Positions 1 through 11,700 of a DNA stretch of 53,496 nt are shown here, one piece after another. The notes under the pieces were generated by a model, which searched no databases, had not been told where the DNA came from, and saw only the letters and a list, made by a program, of their open reading frames with translations. The translations under genes and the position numbers were made by a program. This DNA comes from Chara braunii (taxonomy: Eukaryota; Streptophyta; Charophyceae; Charales; Characeae). The DNA is taken from contig BFEA01000047.1 in NCBI GenBank assembly GCA_003427395.1, positions 2,025,042-2,078,537 of the forward strand, in the 5' to 3' direction. The number at the start of each line of letters is the position of its first letter. Position 1 is the stretch's first letter.

Positions 1-3000
1 GAGCCACTTACGGGTCGTGCCTCCCAGACCTCGATCACAGGCTGGACAGACACACGTCTCGGGGATCTTTTTCCAATAGAAAAGTCAACCAAAATATCCA
101 TAAAGAAAGAATAAAAATATGTGTTTTACCCCTTGTCTTGTCAGAAGGCAGAAAAAACAGCCATTCCATTCATAACATACATTTTCCTGATTCACAGGGT
201 TTCTCAAATGCATCAAAATTTTGGCTTTTTCACACCCATTTTTCCAGGGTCTTTTTCAAAAATAATCACATAGGACAAGACATAAAAAGACTAACAACAA
301 AGCACAATGTTTTTAGAATGTTCAAATCACATGTCACTTTATCTTTCTTGAACACCTAGGTGCTTTTCCATGCATCATAGTTCAAGACTTTGACAACACA
401 AACTGTACACATATCCAAGATATACATTTCATCAATCAAAACCAAACATTGGATCAACTCAATTGTGGAAGTGAAAAGTGCTTCTCGTCGGCATACCCCA
501 TAGATAGAAATCATATATGACTCAGGAGAAAACTTAGTCAAATAATGTCGAGCCAAAAACAGTATTGAAACTCGAGTCACCTGTCTCTTTACCCTTTATT
601 GATAGGGTATACATGCTGAGTCAGAAAAGTATAAAGGTGACAATAAAATCTCGTGATATTTCATATATCAGAGTACATACTCTAAGACACCTCATCTATC
701 CTATTTACTGAAATTCAACACTGCAGCTAAGCGGGAAATAACAAGTATGTCGCAGGTCTTACCTCTCATTTGACTACTAGAGTACACTATTTTATTTAAA
801 GAGAGGAAATTGTGAGAGTCTCATCATAGAACTTAAAACAAAGAGATCAAAGTGTCGCTCATCCTTGTACTATCAAAGCAGTCTCCAATGACAATTCTAC
901 TTTTTCTCGATCCTTGAAATGTTATTTCACAAGAAATTTTGGGTAGAACGACTTGTAACGGGGAGGACGGGAGTATGAACTCATCAGTCTCCCAAACCTT
1001 TCCTAACAATGAATATTGGCTCATCTCTTCTTTGACTTATTCCTTTTTTCCACTTCGCGGCAGCTATCTCAACTAATCTTACTCGCCTCGCGAGCAGGTT
1101 TTCGTATCCTAGAGTCAACTCGATACCAAATGTAAACCAAAAAGATGACGGGGTGTTCAAAGTCACTTTTACAACGGCTTTGTCCCCATCATCGTTGAAG
1201 TCAAATTCAATCTAAATAAAGATACCCTCATTCAAAGATATAGCCCACCAGGAACTGATATATCCATTTTTTCTGACTGCCCTTGGCAAGGACGACTCCA
1301 TCCCGTCCTCATTTTTTATAATCAAGGCTACATTGAGGTATTCCCTAGCATATCTTCTTGAGCTACTTCTAGGTTCTGCTCACAAATGTCCAACAACCCT
1401 CTTCCATCACTATCCAATTTTTTTTTAATTTTTTTTTACAATACCCCTCCTGAAAGGTAATCTTCAAATCATACCTCACTAACATTACTCATTTCCAACG
1501 TTTTAAGACCATTCAAAAACATATGATATTATACTGCGATAATAATGCATTTGTAATTTTTAAATATTGAATGTCATAAATTATCATAATAATTGTTACT
1601 TACAGTAGAGACATACTGCCATAGTGATAATAATAATCAATAATTTTAAGTTAGGAAATAGTACTAACGAGCATAGAGACAAGTTTAATTGGCATACGTA
1701 TACATATTGATGACGATAAACTTATGGTAGTTGTTATGATAGACAATAGTTATGTTGTGGTCAATAAGTTCCCCAATGATAAATGTTTTTAGATGCAAAA
1801 ATAAGGAGAGTACTACATTCTACTCCCTGAGCTTTGACATGAGTATATTGTGTCAAGGGGCAGTGTAATCCCTTAGAAGGGTTAACATCTTAGACACCCA
1901 AGCCCCGCTCAAGGACAAAGCCTCACTCCTTCACCCTCCGATTCCAATATTCGTTCCTTGCAGACCCTTGTCCATTAGTAGACAACCCCACCATACACGT
2001 TCCAGGATCCATATGATGTCTCGTGCAAATAAACCCACTTGACACAAAGATAGCTGGGGCATTACCCCCTGCTTCCTTGCAGCAGGTAGTAGTCGTCTCC
2101 TTCACAGACCATAGTCTAACAAGGCTTAAATATTTTTCTGCTCCTTAATAGTAATGTAGTCACCTCTTCTTAAAGGGTTAGGTGACAGCACCCCACTATG
2201 GACCAGAAACATAGTTTCGACGTGGGTCTCACTACTACTTCTGAAGATGAATTTATAGCTCTTTCAAACCATCTTTCAGGGAAATGATAACTTAGGATTG
2301 CTACTCCCTCGAGAGCAGATTCTACGCATTGACTACCTCTTCAAAGAATCTCTCCTCCCAAGAGGTCAGTCACTCCATTCACCTCCGACCCCGCAATCCA
2401 ACTATATGTTATAGTGAATATATATAATTAACTCATAAGGACGAATTAAAGCATTAGATGAGTAACTCAGGCGAGTAATCATGAATAAAAATGCATCAGA
2501 CAGATAGACTTATAGGCTTGACTTGAATAAACTGGCGCGAATGGATAAATGTACATAGATAACTCAACTGAATGGTCTTAAACGGAATAAATTAAGTGTT
2601 TAGATTCAAATGAATATGTTCAGGTTGATGGTGTCGAACTAGGTGAATTCCAACAAATAGCCTTTTACCTAAATTATACCACCAAGGATGATTTAACAAC
2701 ATTGCCAACCTCCTTACTGCCTTACTGACTGTACTCAAGATTAGGAGTCTTAGGTTGTCCCTTTATAGACGAAACCAACCTCTAAAATTATCCCAAAGAT
2801 GGACTTAGTCCGATATTGACTCTTCCCTAAAACAAGATTTTTATTAAGAACCCATAGCAAATGAGGGTCCTCAGTGACACTATTTACGTTCGGTCCTCTT
2901 TGTATCCCTGTATATGTTTCTGACTTATTACTGAGTACTAAAATCACCATGGTCCATCTATCGGTACCTATGTCATAATCGGAGGGAAAAATACGCCTGC

Positions 3001-4500
3001 TCAAGATACAAATTCACAAAGCTCACCCTACGCTTACTCAGATGGGTCATCCCTGAGAAGGTACCAATAAATTCTTCCTCCCTCCTTCTCTCTTTCCAGA
3101 TGGATATCCCTTCCATTATGAGAACTGTCATTGACAAAGGGAGAAGTATACAAGTCATCGAGATCTACTCCCCTTTGATGGTTTTTTTGTCTGATGACCT
3201 AGACAAGTACTTATCCTGGTCAAGCTTCGTGTTGTCAGGATGACATTTTTAAATGATCCCTTTGTACAACCGGTATGAAATCAGACCGCATAATTCAATG
3301 TCACAAAGGAAGAATAGTGTCAGTGTGATACATAATTGATGATTCGTTGGTGCAACCTGAACCTCTACGGATTGGTCTGGCACATGCGGCGGTGGTGGCA
3401 GAAGACCAGGTCGAGGAGGCTAGGGAAGGACAGTCAACTGTTGGATTCGACGTGCCATAGAAGATGAGGGGGAGGTATACGTCATTGGATAAGTTCGATG
3501 AGGCTGGAGCGTCATAATGCCGTTCGTACTTATAAAAATAATAAGCCATCCTTCTAGAAAACGGAGTATGCTCGCGGAAGTCCTCCTAATGTCGGCGCAA
3601 TCGCACCCCTTCCCATTTCTCCTCCTCCTCTTCTTCTTTTCCCCACTCCTCTCTTTCCCTTGTTCAATCAATAAACTTATTTGTTGCTTTTCCTTGTCGT
3701 CCACCTCTTCCCCTTTCGGTTTCTAATCCGTGCGGCATGGCTGGAGAAAAGATACTACTTAGAGTAACGTCCTAAATGTCTAACCACCTGGTGATTAAGA
3801 TAATACCAATGTATAGAGATGCGCACCTTTACTAAGGAACCACAATTTTGTGGCGTAATATAACCTTCCTAGTTAAAAGACTTCAAAAGCAGATGTATGC
3901 GAGGTTGTCATAGGAATAAACGGTGTTATAGCTGAAATAAATATAGCAGTCGAAATTTTTAAAGCGATTTCGACAATAACTTTGTTACATTTCTCTGTCG
4001 TTCTTATCAACCCTGCTTTATAAAAGATTATGTGGTCCTTAGCTGCTACCTCGTATGTTTCTTCTCGAACAGACAAGGGAGTTACTTCCTACTTGGGGAT
4101 GTGATAAACGTGCAGACTAACGTTCATAAAATGCGGTCGGCGAGAAACTTCAACTTGTCTTCGTCTTACGTCAAGAGGACTTCCCTAGACAGAAACTTAC
4201 ACCGATAGATAATCAATCATCCTTAGCAGCTTTCCTACTTACTAGTGAAACCTATCTACTACTCAATATTTTTAGCTTGTCGTTTTGCTAGGGCTTCAAT
4301 TAACCAGACCCAGGTCCGTTCACATACGACCCCGACAGGCAACCGAAAGTCCCCGACAATGCATCAATCTGTTGTCGGTGGATGACTTGCATTTCTAGTG
4401 ATAGTCACGCTATCCATTAAACCAAAGGTTGTCGTTTTGCCGTGAACATCGTTTCACCATACCCGAGTCCGTTCACTAAGGACCTCGGCTGGAAAGCGAG
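1..4500. other. AT-rich stretch without recognisable gene
   Basis: No reading frame longer than about 95 codons occurs here and none resembles a family I know. Short minus-strand frames at 833-1166, 2750-3158, 3301-3704 and 3873-4076 lie in different phases with no shared motif. If the motif at 4501-4518 is a true primer-binding site, this stretch would be the decayed interior of an LTR retroelement on the minus strand, but I found no protease, reverse transcriptase or integrase motif in it. Confidence 0.5.
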
Positions 4501-4518
4501 ATCTCGACAACGGCGCCA
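4501..4518 (-). other. LTR-retroelement primer-binding-site-like motif
   Basis: On the minus strand the sequence reads TGGCGCCGTTGTCGAGAT. It resembles the TGGCGCCGTTG primer-binding sites that follow the 5' LTR of many plant Gypsy-type elements. The minus-strand bases just before it end in CGACAGG, consistent with an LTR ending in CA. The LTR would then lie at coordinates above 4519. No second LTR is visible in the window, so this rests on one motif. Confidence 0.3.
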
Positions 4519-5015
4519 CCTGTCGCGCGCGGTGGTCCCGCACCCCTCTGGGAGCGCTGAACCTCATGGTCGTGTCATGCAGGATTTATTTTCGAAGAAC
4601 AACTAGTCACCACTCCAATCGTGCGCGCGTGCTGTACCTCTCACGACACCCTGCGACAGGTCAGGACGTCGCGGGGTACAACTTACCTCTACCCGAGGGG
4701 CTGTCACCACCCTCAGGTAGGCATATCCTTGCTAAGCTACCGGCCCACTTACGGAGGTTTTTACATGCCTGAATAGAGGTAGGTCGGCCGAGGGCGTTTG
4801 CTCGATCGCTGTAGCATAAAATGGGGTACGCATGGTAAGACGCCTAGGACTGACCTGTTAGATATTCAGGTCGAACTTTGAGTCGGTCGTCTATTCCCGC
4901 TTCTGTTCCAAAGACACATTCTCCTTTTGACCACTATGTTCAAAGTATCATAAACAAACCTTATCACTACCAAGAGAATATTCTACCCTACTCAACGTAT
5001 GACTGATCATCATGT

Positions 5016-5072
<57 letters not shown>

Positions 5073-5975
5073 CTGATTATGAATATCGAGGTATTACCGC
5101 TGGGAGCTCTTCCCGCTTTCACAAGTGCTGAGTTTCCGGACACTTCACGATGTCAACCCCTGTCCAATCCAAATCATGCACAAGACAGTCTTGCACAACA
5201 TAATGCCATGCACTAACGGTGTCAACCATGATCTATTGACATTGTCCCTCAAACCATGCATGAAAGCTCTATCTTTCATGAGATGCAAGCCCAGACCCCC
5301 TCACATTTATTCAAAGGACCCTTGAAAGTGACCAGGACCATTTAGGCGATGACCACAAGTGACAGTTTTACTGACCACAGGGTTTGTTTTTGGATGTAGG
5401 TATCAAGTCAAAGTGGAAAGAGTTGAATCGGCAACGACCGACCTGCTATCGAGTGATAACAGAAAATTGAGTTCTTTATGTAGGACTTCTTCTTTAATTG
5501 CAGCAGACCAAAGCAAACACCTGCACACACACAGGTCAACAATGATTCAACATCTCCTACTTGATTCCCACATAATGATATCTAAGGGTCAAACCCTTAG
5601 TTCAAGTTTGTGAACTTTGAAATCATTATCCCAAAGTCTAACCCCTAACTTCTATCTATTCTGAGTCGTTTGTCACTCCTCCTTCTTTTATTTCAAGGAG
5701 TTTTTCTGCCTATGACTCAAGTTGTCCCAGGAAAACTCATATTTCCCCTTACTCTCAGTCCTTGCATTCTTTCTCTTGCGGCTGACCGAAATCATCTCAA
5801 GCCAATGACGGTTTCTCCAACGAAACATGGCTACAAGGGGTATCTTCTTTCTCTAATCCTCTTCCTCCACGGTATTTTGTCTTCTCTTACGTTCCTTTTA
5901 AGGAACCTTTGGAGTCGCGTCCGATGGAGCATTCCCTTTTTTCATTTGTTTTTCTTCTTGTCCTGACATACGCAA
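4519..5975. other. No gene; possible LTR remnant, then unique sequence
   Basis: 4519-4760 is GC-richer than its surroundings and begins TGTCGCGCGCGG, a plausible LTR edge next to the primer-binding-like motif. A (TA)n microsatellite occupies about 5018-5070. Open frames at 5125-5966 are short and show no family motif. Confidence 0.4.
5018..5070. repeat. (TA)n microsatellite
   Basis: An uninterrupted run of TA dinucleotides, about 53 bp long. Confidence 0.95.
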
Positions 5976-7395
5976 GTAGAAGGTCGATTCACCCGGGAAT
6001 CTTCCACTACTTGATCAATTCCAAACAATCTGTTAGTCAGAAGAGTAATCGAGTCACCCCACGGGAGCACTCAGTCACCCTTCAAGGTTCATGCAGTTCT
6101 CATGCAACCAAGCAGTTTATGCAATCTAGTGCAAGTGATCGGATAACTCACCCCGGGAGTATCCTTTTATTAGTTAAGCAGATAGTTAAGAGACCTATGT
6201 TGAGTCGTCTCAATACTTGACCCATCATTCAGAAAACACTCCAGATCCAAGTGTGAATTCCAAATCAAAGTTAGTAACAGGCGGTCTTCACGGAAGCCTC
6301 CTATTACTACTTGATTCAGAGCTCAGTCTTTTCCTCAAAGTGTAAAAGGATGACCCTACGGGAGCCTCCCTACTACTTACTTAGAGTCAGACCAGCCAAA
6401 CTTACGTAAGTGGACTCGGGCAAACCCCAGATCCCTCCTTTGCTGGAGTATCTTACCTAACCCGTTAAGGTGAAGTCAGAGAAATAATGGGGTGACCCCA
6501 CGGAAGCCTCCCATTCTCTGGCTTAACGTTAGATGGATCGTTAACTTCTACTCATACCACCATTAGTCATACATGAACAAGTAGTAGAGTTACTCACCCG
6601 GGAGTATCCCTTTACTTGTCCAAACATAATCGCCTTTCTTCATCCTTCCGTTAGTTGACCTCCAAATCAAACAAGTGTTAGGATAACCCACCCGGGAGCC
6701 ATCCTACCACCAGTTCGATGCAAAGAAGATAAAAAACAACTCTTAATTGAGTTGCCCCGACAGTTCACCTATCTGGCCTACGCGTTGTAACTTGTAAGTG
6801 AGCAAAAGGCATGTTGACTCCCATGGAAAGTCAGACAGATCGGAGTTCGTACACTAACCCGGGAGTACTTGAATCCCTCCTCAATCTCGTTCGATTAGTG
6901 ATAGGAGAGCCTCACATGAGTTTCCTGCTACCTTTTGCCTTTGTTAGCCTTTTGAAGACGCGTACCCTACGAGAGCAATGGATTAATTGTTTTTTGTTAA
7001 GTTGAAGAAGTGTACCCCACGGGAGTACCGGATCAATTGGTTATTGTTACTTTTGAAGAAGTGTACCTCACGGGAGGACCGGATCAATTGGTCGTTGTCA
7101 AGTTGAAGCAGCGTACCCCACGGGAGTACCAAATCAATCGGTTATTGTTACTTTTGAAAAAAGTATACCCCACGGGAGTACCGGATCAATTGGTTGTTGT
7201 CAAGTTGAAGAAGCGTACCCCACGGGAGTACCGGATCAATGGGTTTTTGTTAACGATTGTAGGAGTGTACTTCACGGAAGTACCGAATCAAATGACTTTT
7301 TGTTAAGTTTGAAAAAGTGTACTTCACGGTTCTTCCTAGGTTCATACGAGCCATGTGACGACCCTACGAGAGCCTGTATCATACAACTTTATGTT
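5976..7395. repeat. Hairpin tandem array C (ACCC..GGGAG apex)
   Basis: This is a series of diverged units, each carrying a core like ACCC(CAC)GGGAG flanked by self-complementary arms that differ between units. Examples are GATTC/GAATC (5986/5997), GAGT/ACTC (6051/6069), GGAT+ACTC/GAGT+ATCC (6141/6157), AATGGG/CCCATT (6486/6510), ACAAGTA+TACTC/GAGTA+TACTTGT (6577/6602), GTG+TAGGAT/ATCCTA+CAC (6675/6701) and GTAC/GTAC (6849/6864). From about 7010 to 7340 the array becomes regular at roughly 51-bp spacing with GTACCCCACGGGAGTAC cores. Small frames at 6811-7306 merely read through the repeat. The function is unknown; the pattern implies a folded RNA or a palindromic satellite. Confidence 0.75.
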
Positions 7396-7917
7396 TTAGA
7401 GCCAGACAAACTAGTTTCCTTTTTTAGTTCTTCCCAGGTTCCTTTCTTCCATCAGGCAAGATTCTTACTTCAATCATACATTCATGCACCTCTTTTGAAA
7501 GTGTTACTCCTGAAGAAAACAAAAAGATGTATATCATGCACCGATACATGCAGCCTAATAGAGAGTCGTAGCCAGTAAGGGATACGGGAAAGGATTGAAA
7601 CATGCGTACCTTACAGCTCCCTGCCTCCAGAGTTCCGCCGGAACTTCGGCAGAGCTCCCGCAATCGCCCTGCTTTTGCCGATCGTGTCAAGTCTAGGCAA
7701 TTGACTGATTATCTCAGTGTAAATCATTATCAAACACTTATAGTTGAAGAGGTAGGCGTATGAGAGGACCAATCAAGGACAAGAATGGAGGAGAATGGAG
7801 GAGGTTGGCACCGTCGCACGATGATGATGTCCCTCTCCTGTCCACTGCCCTGCACTCTTTCCTCTCTGACCCCTGCTTATCTCATGATGTTTTAATAGTG
7901 CAACAAACAACCATTTG
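7396..7917. other. No gene seen
   Basis: Short opposing frames at 7300-7578 (plus) and 7424-7690 (minus) lack recognisable motifs. A small inverted repeat GTTCC/GGAAC lies near 7635. Confidence 0.4.
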
Positions 7918-7976
7918 TAATAATAATAATAGTAATAATAATAACAATAATGATAATAATAATAATAAATATTAGT
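7918..7976. repeat. (AAT)n microsatellite
   Basis: An interrupted AAT/ATA trinucleotide tract just upstream of the first exon-like block. The same arrangement recurs at 9546 and 10929. Confidence 0.9.
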
Positions 7977-8049
7977 AATCTCAGAAGGTAAGCGTGCAAA
8001 GGCAAAATGAAAGATCCTAGATTTAATCCACTAACAGAGAACCGCAACT

Positions 8050-8246
8050 CCGAATCAGAACGTCAGTGAGAACCTATTCTCACAACCACTCGCGTATGTA
8101 TCCGGGGTTCTTCCTCCCACTTGATGCCCAATGTCTTGTACACAACTTAACAGCAGCCTACGAATTGAGAATGCATCCAATTGACGCCAGCAACAAAACA
8201 AAAATTCATGATGATGTCGATCATTATAGACCATCCTCGATACCAG
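8050..8246 (+). other. Exon-like block 1 ending in a splice-donor-like site
   Basis: This is the first of three blocks that follow an (AAT)n tract and end in CAG followed by GTACGT or GTATGT (here GT at 8247). It is the most diverged of the three and is followed, like the others, by pyrimidine-rich TCTG sequence. An open plus-strand frame (8066-8323) passes through the donor, so the coding status is uncertain. No protein family is recognised. Confidence 0.35.
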
Positions 8247-8282
8247 GTACGTTTGCCTCTCCACCCCTCTTTTTGTGTGGAT

Positions 8283-8485
8283 TTACCTTGCTTGGGCGTC
8301 TGTCTGCTTGCCTGGACGTGTGACCATGTGCCTCACTCCGTTTTCCGTCTGTGTATTTTGTTTGCAAATCTGACTGTGCGTCCGTCTGCCATCGTCTGTC
8401 TGTATGCACTCGTCTGTCTGTTCATATGTCTGTCTGTCTTTGTGTCTGTGTGGTTGCCTGCGTCAGATTGTCTGTGTCTGGCTGC
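8283..8485. repeat. TGTCTG-rich low-complexity tract
   Basis: Degenerate repeats of TGTCTG and TGTCTGTC. The overlapping open frames on both strands (8181-8522 plus, 8224-8409 minus) arise from this composition. Confidence 0.8.
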
Positions 8486-8536
8486 CAAGTCTCGGACCGT
8501 AGGTCTGTTCTGTAGGAGTTAAGTCTATAGCCGTGT

Positions 8537-8735
8537 AGGACCTCTGAAAGGTTGAGGTCGTAGCTTCTGCAGTCTTTGAAAGACCAAGGTTGTAGTTGTT
8601 AGAGTCCTGAAGGACCAAGGTCGTAACCGCTACAGCATCGAGTGTCAGGGTCGCAACAGCTACAGTCCCGAAAGTCGAGGTCATAGCTGTTCGAATGTCG
8701 AAGGGCCAAGCCCGCAGATTTCCGGAAGGTCTAGA
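8537..8735. repeat. Hairpin tandem array D (TGAA loops)
   Basis: Five to six units of about 34-36 bp. Three fold clearly: ACCT/AGGT around CTGAA (8540-8552), GTCT/AGAC around TTGAA (8572-8584), and GTCC/GGAC around TGAA (8604-8615). Each stem is followed by a related tail (ACCAAGGTCGTA or similar). Later units are weaker. The stems differ but stay paired, as in arrays A, B and C. Confidence 0.6.
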
Positions 8736-8969
8736 AGTGGCCCTTCAAACATTGCTTGCAGCAGACCGGAGGCAAGTGGGCATGTTGTGAGGTCCTCTTA
8801 TGCTGAGTCAACGGTACCCAGTCGCAGTCTCACTTAGTCCAGTCAAGCAAGCACCGTATAGGACCGTGTGCACTACGGGCATGAGAGAGGGTCAGTCCAA
8901 AGAGCTGCAGAAGTATAAATCAAGTGGAAGTACCCAGTCATTCATTCATCCCTGCGTGAGTCATGTGGA

Positions 8970-9257
8970 AGTGCTGCTATAGCGACTCGTGCGAGGTGGT
9001 CTGCAGGTTGCCTGAAGACGAAGNNNNNNNNNNNNNNNNNNNNNNNNNNNNNNNNNNNNNNNNNNNNNNNNNNNNNNNNNNNNNNNNNNNNNNNNNNNNN
9101 NNNNNNNNNNNNNNNNNNNNNNNNNNNNNNNNNNNNNNNNNNNNNNNNNNNNNNNNNNNNNNNNNNNNNNNNNNNNNNNNNNNNNNNNNNNNNNNNNNNN
9201 NNNAGTGCGGCTACAGCGACTCGTGCGAGGTGGTCTGCAGGTTGCCTGAAGACGAAG
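8970..9257. repeat. Assembly gap flanked by near-identical 53-bp direct repeats
   Basis: 180 Ns occupy 9024-9203. The ~53 bp to the left (ending GAAGACGAAG at 9023) recurs directly after the gap (9204-9257) with about two substitutions. The gap probably covers further copies of a tandem repeat, or is a scaffolding artefact across a repeat. Any reading frame crossing it is meaningless. Confidence 0.85.
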
Positions 9258-9545
9258 TGGGCGAGAAGAAAGAGCTCAGCCATAGCGATAGGTTAGCGGC
9301 GACCATAGCCGCCCTAGCCGTAGTTAGAGTTTAGTGTGTGTGTGCATGTGAGCAGCGGAATAGGGCGCTGTGACGAACGGTGAGCTGAACGGGCTCTGAT
9401 GAGCCATAGCTATCTGAAGTGAGCATGCATCAGAACTGTGTCTTTCGTTGCCATATCTCTGAGATCTAATTGGTCTCCTGTCTCCGGTTGGCTGTGCTGC
9501 CTGATTACATGCATGTGAAGTGTGAAAGAAGTCAAGTCTGTTTGC

Positions 9546-9557
9546 AATAATAAAAAC

Positions 9558-9612
<55 letters not shown>
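9546..9612. repeat. (AAT)n microsatellite
   Basis: A long AAT/ATA tract preceding exon-like block 2. Confidence 0.9.
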
Positions 9613-9743
9613 GTATACTATTTTTGCAAGGAAACGAACGATAGCGAGCATCAGAAATCAAACTGCATCATACACATGAGATCAGATAGCCAAAACCTCA
9701 AGCCAGAAGCAGGATTGCAGTACGAGTTTTACCAAATAAACAA

Positions 9744-9929
9744 GTGACAGCGTTGAAGCGATCTCAACATGATCAACAAAAGAACCAATGCCGACATCCT
9801 ATCTGGCGCCCAATGCCCAGACTACAAATGACAGATTGTACTCGTCCTATCTACCACGTTACAGGGGACGTCTACAGCTTCCTGCAGTACGAGCAGATCC
9901 CGGTCAATGCCGATTGCTTCAGACATCAG
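9744..9929 (+). other. Exon-like block 2, related to block 3
   Basis: This matches 11150-11345 along its length at the DNA level. In one frame both translate to similar peptides ending D-V-x-S...Y-E...N-x-x-C-F-x-H-Q, followed directly by a donor-like GTATGT (GT at 9930). Amino-acid similarity next to a shared donor suggests a duplicated coding exon. No known domain is recognised, and I see no start codon or acceptor that would define a gene. Confidence 0.45.
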
Positions 9930-10928
9930 GTATGTTTCTTGCATCACTCACAACCTCGTTCCTTAGCACAGAGATGCCACTGCGCATTCATCCAGCCGTG
10001 GCAACGCAACTAGGCTATGGCTGTGTGCCATTCACCCTGCTTTCTTTCTCTCTCCGCATGCCTATTTGTCCGACTGTTTGTCTCCATCTGTCTGGGTTTG
10101 TTTATTTAACTGTATTTTTATTTGGATTCGTGTCTGTTCTGTTCCTGTATATCCGTTTTTGTATTTCGTTGTTTATCTGTTTGTCGTTGTCTGTACCTGT
10201 TTTGTCTTTTTATCGGTCTCTGTTTGTCTGTCCGCCAGTCTGTTTTGGTCCGTTAGTTTGTCTGTTGCTGTCTGCATGTGTCTGTCTGTTCCTATCCGTG
10301 GTTTTGTCTTGTCAGATTGTCTGTTTTTGTTTGACTGTCTTTGTTTGTCAGTCTGTCTGACTGCCTGTCCATGTCTGATTGTTTGTCTTTCTCTGTTTTG
10401 CCTTTGTCTGGTCAGTCTGTATCTGTTTATCTATCTGTCTTTTCTTCTTCTCTTCTCCTCTCTCTCTCTCCCTTCTTCTTCTTCCTTCTCTCTCCTTCTC
10501 TCTATCTCCCATGAACTAACTGCGAGATTCTTTGACCCCTATTTACTACTACCCAAAACCGTAATGGGACGAATCAGCGGTAAGAGAGAGGAAGGCATAT
10601 TGAATTTTCATGCAGTCCGACCGTATGGAACGGCTCGAGAGGCGTAGGATAAGTAAGAGCCAACTCCACCCTCGCTTTTTCAATCGTATCCCCTCCTACA
10701 CATCCGCTTCTTTTCTTCAAGTTATGCACACTCCCCTTTCACCTACAAGCTTGCTTCACTCCCTCGCCATCTTCTTTCTACTCTGCACCCGCCTTTCTTC
10801 TCTGTGCGTTTTCCCCTCTTCTTTTCTTTCTCCCACTGTACTCTTCTACCCCCCCCTCAATGCATCATCCCCTCCATTTTTGCCCCCTTCGCTTCGACAG
10901 TCGCATAGTATAGCTAAGATTAAAACTC
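9930..10928. other. Intron-like and TCTG/pyrimidine-rich sequence
   Basis: 10050-10510 is dominated by TGTTTGTCTG-type repeats, and 10680-10900 is pyrimidine-rich. The 190- and 193-codon frames here encode only Cys/Leu/Ser/Phe-rich low-complexity peptides produced by the repeats. I see no gene. Confidence 0.7.
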
Positions 10929-10932
10929 GATG

Positions 10933-10989
<57 letters not shown>

Positions 10990-11015
10990 TATAAATAATA
11001 ATAATAATAATAACA
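10929..11015. repeat. (AAT)n microsatellite
   Basis: An AAT/ATA tract preceding exon-like block 3, the third occurrence of this arrangement. Confidence 0.9.
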
Positions 11016-11149
11016 ATAATTGCAAAGAAGATGAGTAATAGCGAATTCTAGAAATGGAACAGCATTATTCACATGAATCTCGATAGTCTTGACCTCGAAC
11101 CAACAACAACATTGCATCACGAGAATCACGAAATAAGAATACACCAAAA

Positions 11150-11345
11150 GTTCATAATTGACAATGTTGAAATTGTCCCATCATCATCAACGAAGAACCA
11201 GAGTTGATATCCTATCTGGCGCTCGGCACCCAGACTACATGTGACAGATCCTATCTAGCCTATACTACGAAGCCTAAAGATGACGTCAACAGCATTCTCG
11301 AAGTATGAGCATATGGCGACCAATGTCGCATGCTTCCAGCACCAG
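11150..11345 (+). other. Exon-like block 3, related to block 2
   Basis: A diverged copy of 9744-9929. Conserved features include the words CCTATCTGGCGC and CAGACTACA, and a 3' end in CAG followed by GTATGT (GT at 11346). The shared peptide positions are D-V-x-S, Y-E, and C-F-x-H-Q. In this copy an in-frame TAG near 11255 interrupts the matching frame, so it may be a pseudo-exon. Confidence 0.45.
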
Positions 11346-11624
11346 GTATGTCTCACGCTACACTCACTACCTCGTTCCCAACTCACAGATGCCATGTGCA
11401 TCTCACCTTTCCTTCTCTCTCTCTTCCTCTCTCTCTCTCCCTTCCCGGTCGAATCACTAACGTCTCACACACACCTATTCCATGGATAGGACAAGCAAAT
11501 CAGAATGAATTTTTCGCTGAAACGGGGAAATATACACGGCCATGTTTTTTGATTTGCTCGGCCTATCTATCCGAGTAGCATGTGGCGAGCCAAGAGTTCA
11601 AGACTTGGCCAAGGTTGGCGACTT

Positions 11625-11642
11625 ATCGACTCTTTTTTTTTT

Positions 11643-11700
<58 letters not shown>

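Noticed and set aside
9394-9420. CTGATGAG near 9396 as a hammerhead ribozyme core
   Set aside because: The required GAAA and the stem I/III geometry are absent; a chance match.
10066-10647. A 193-codon frame rich in Cys, Leu, Ser and Val, resembling a membrane protein
   Set aside because: It is the translation of TGTTTGTCTG-type low-complexity repeats, and overlapping frames show the same composition.
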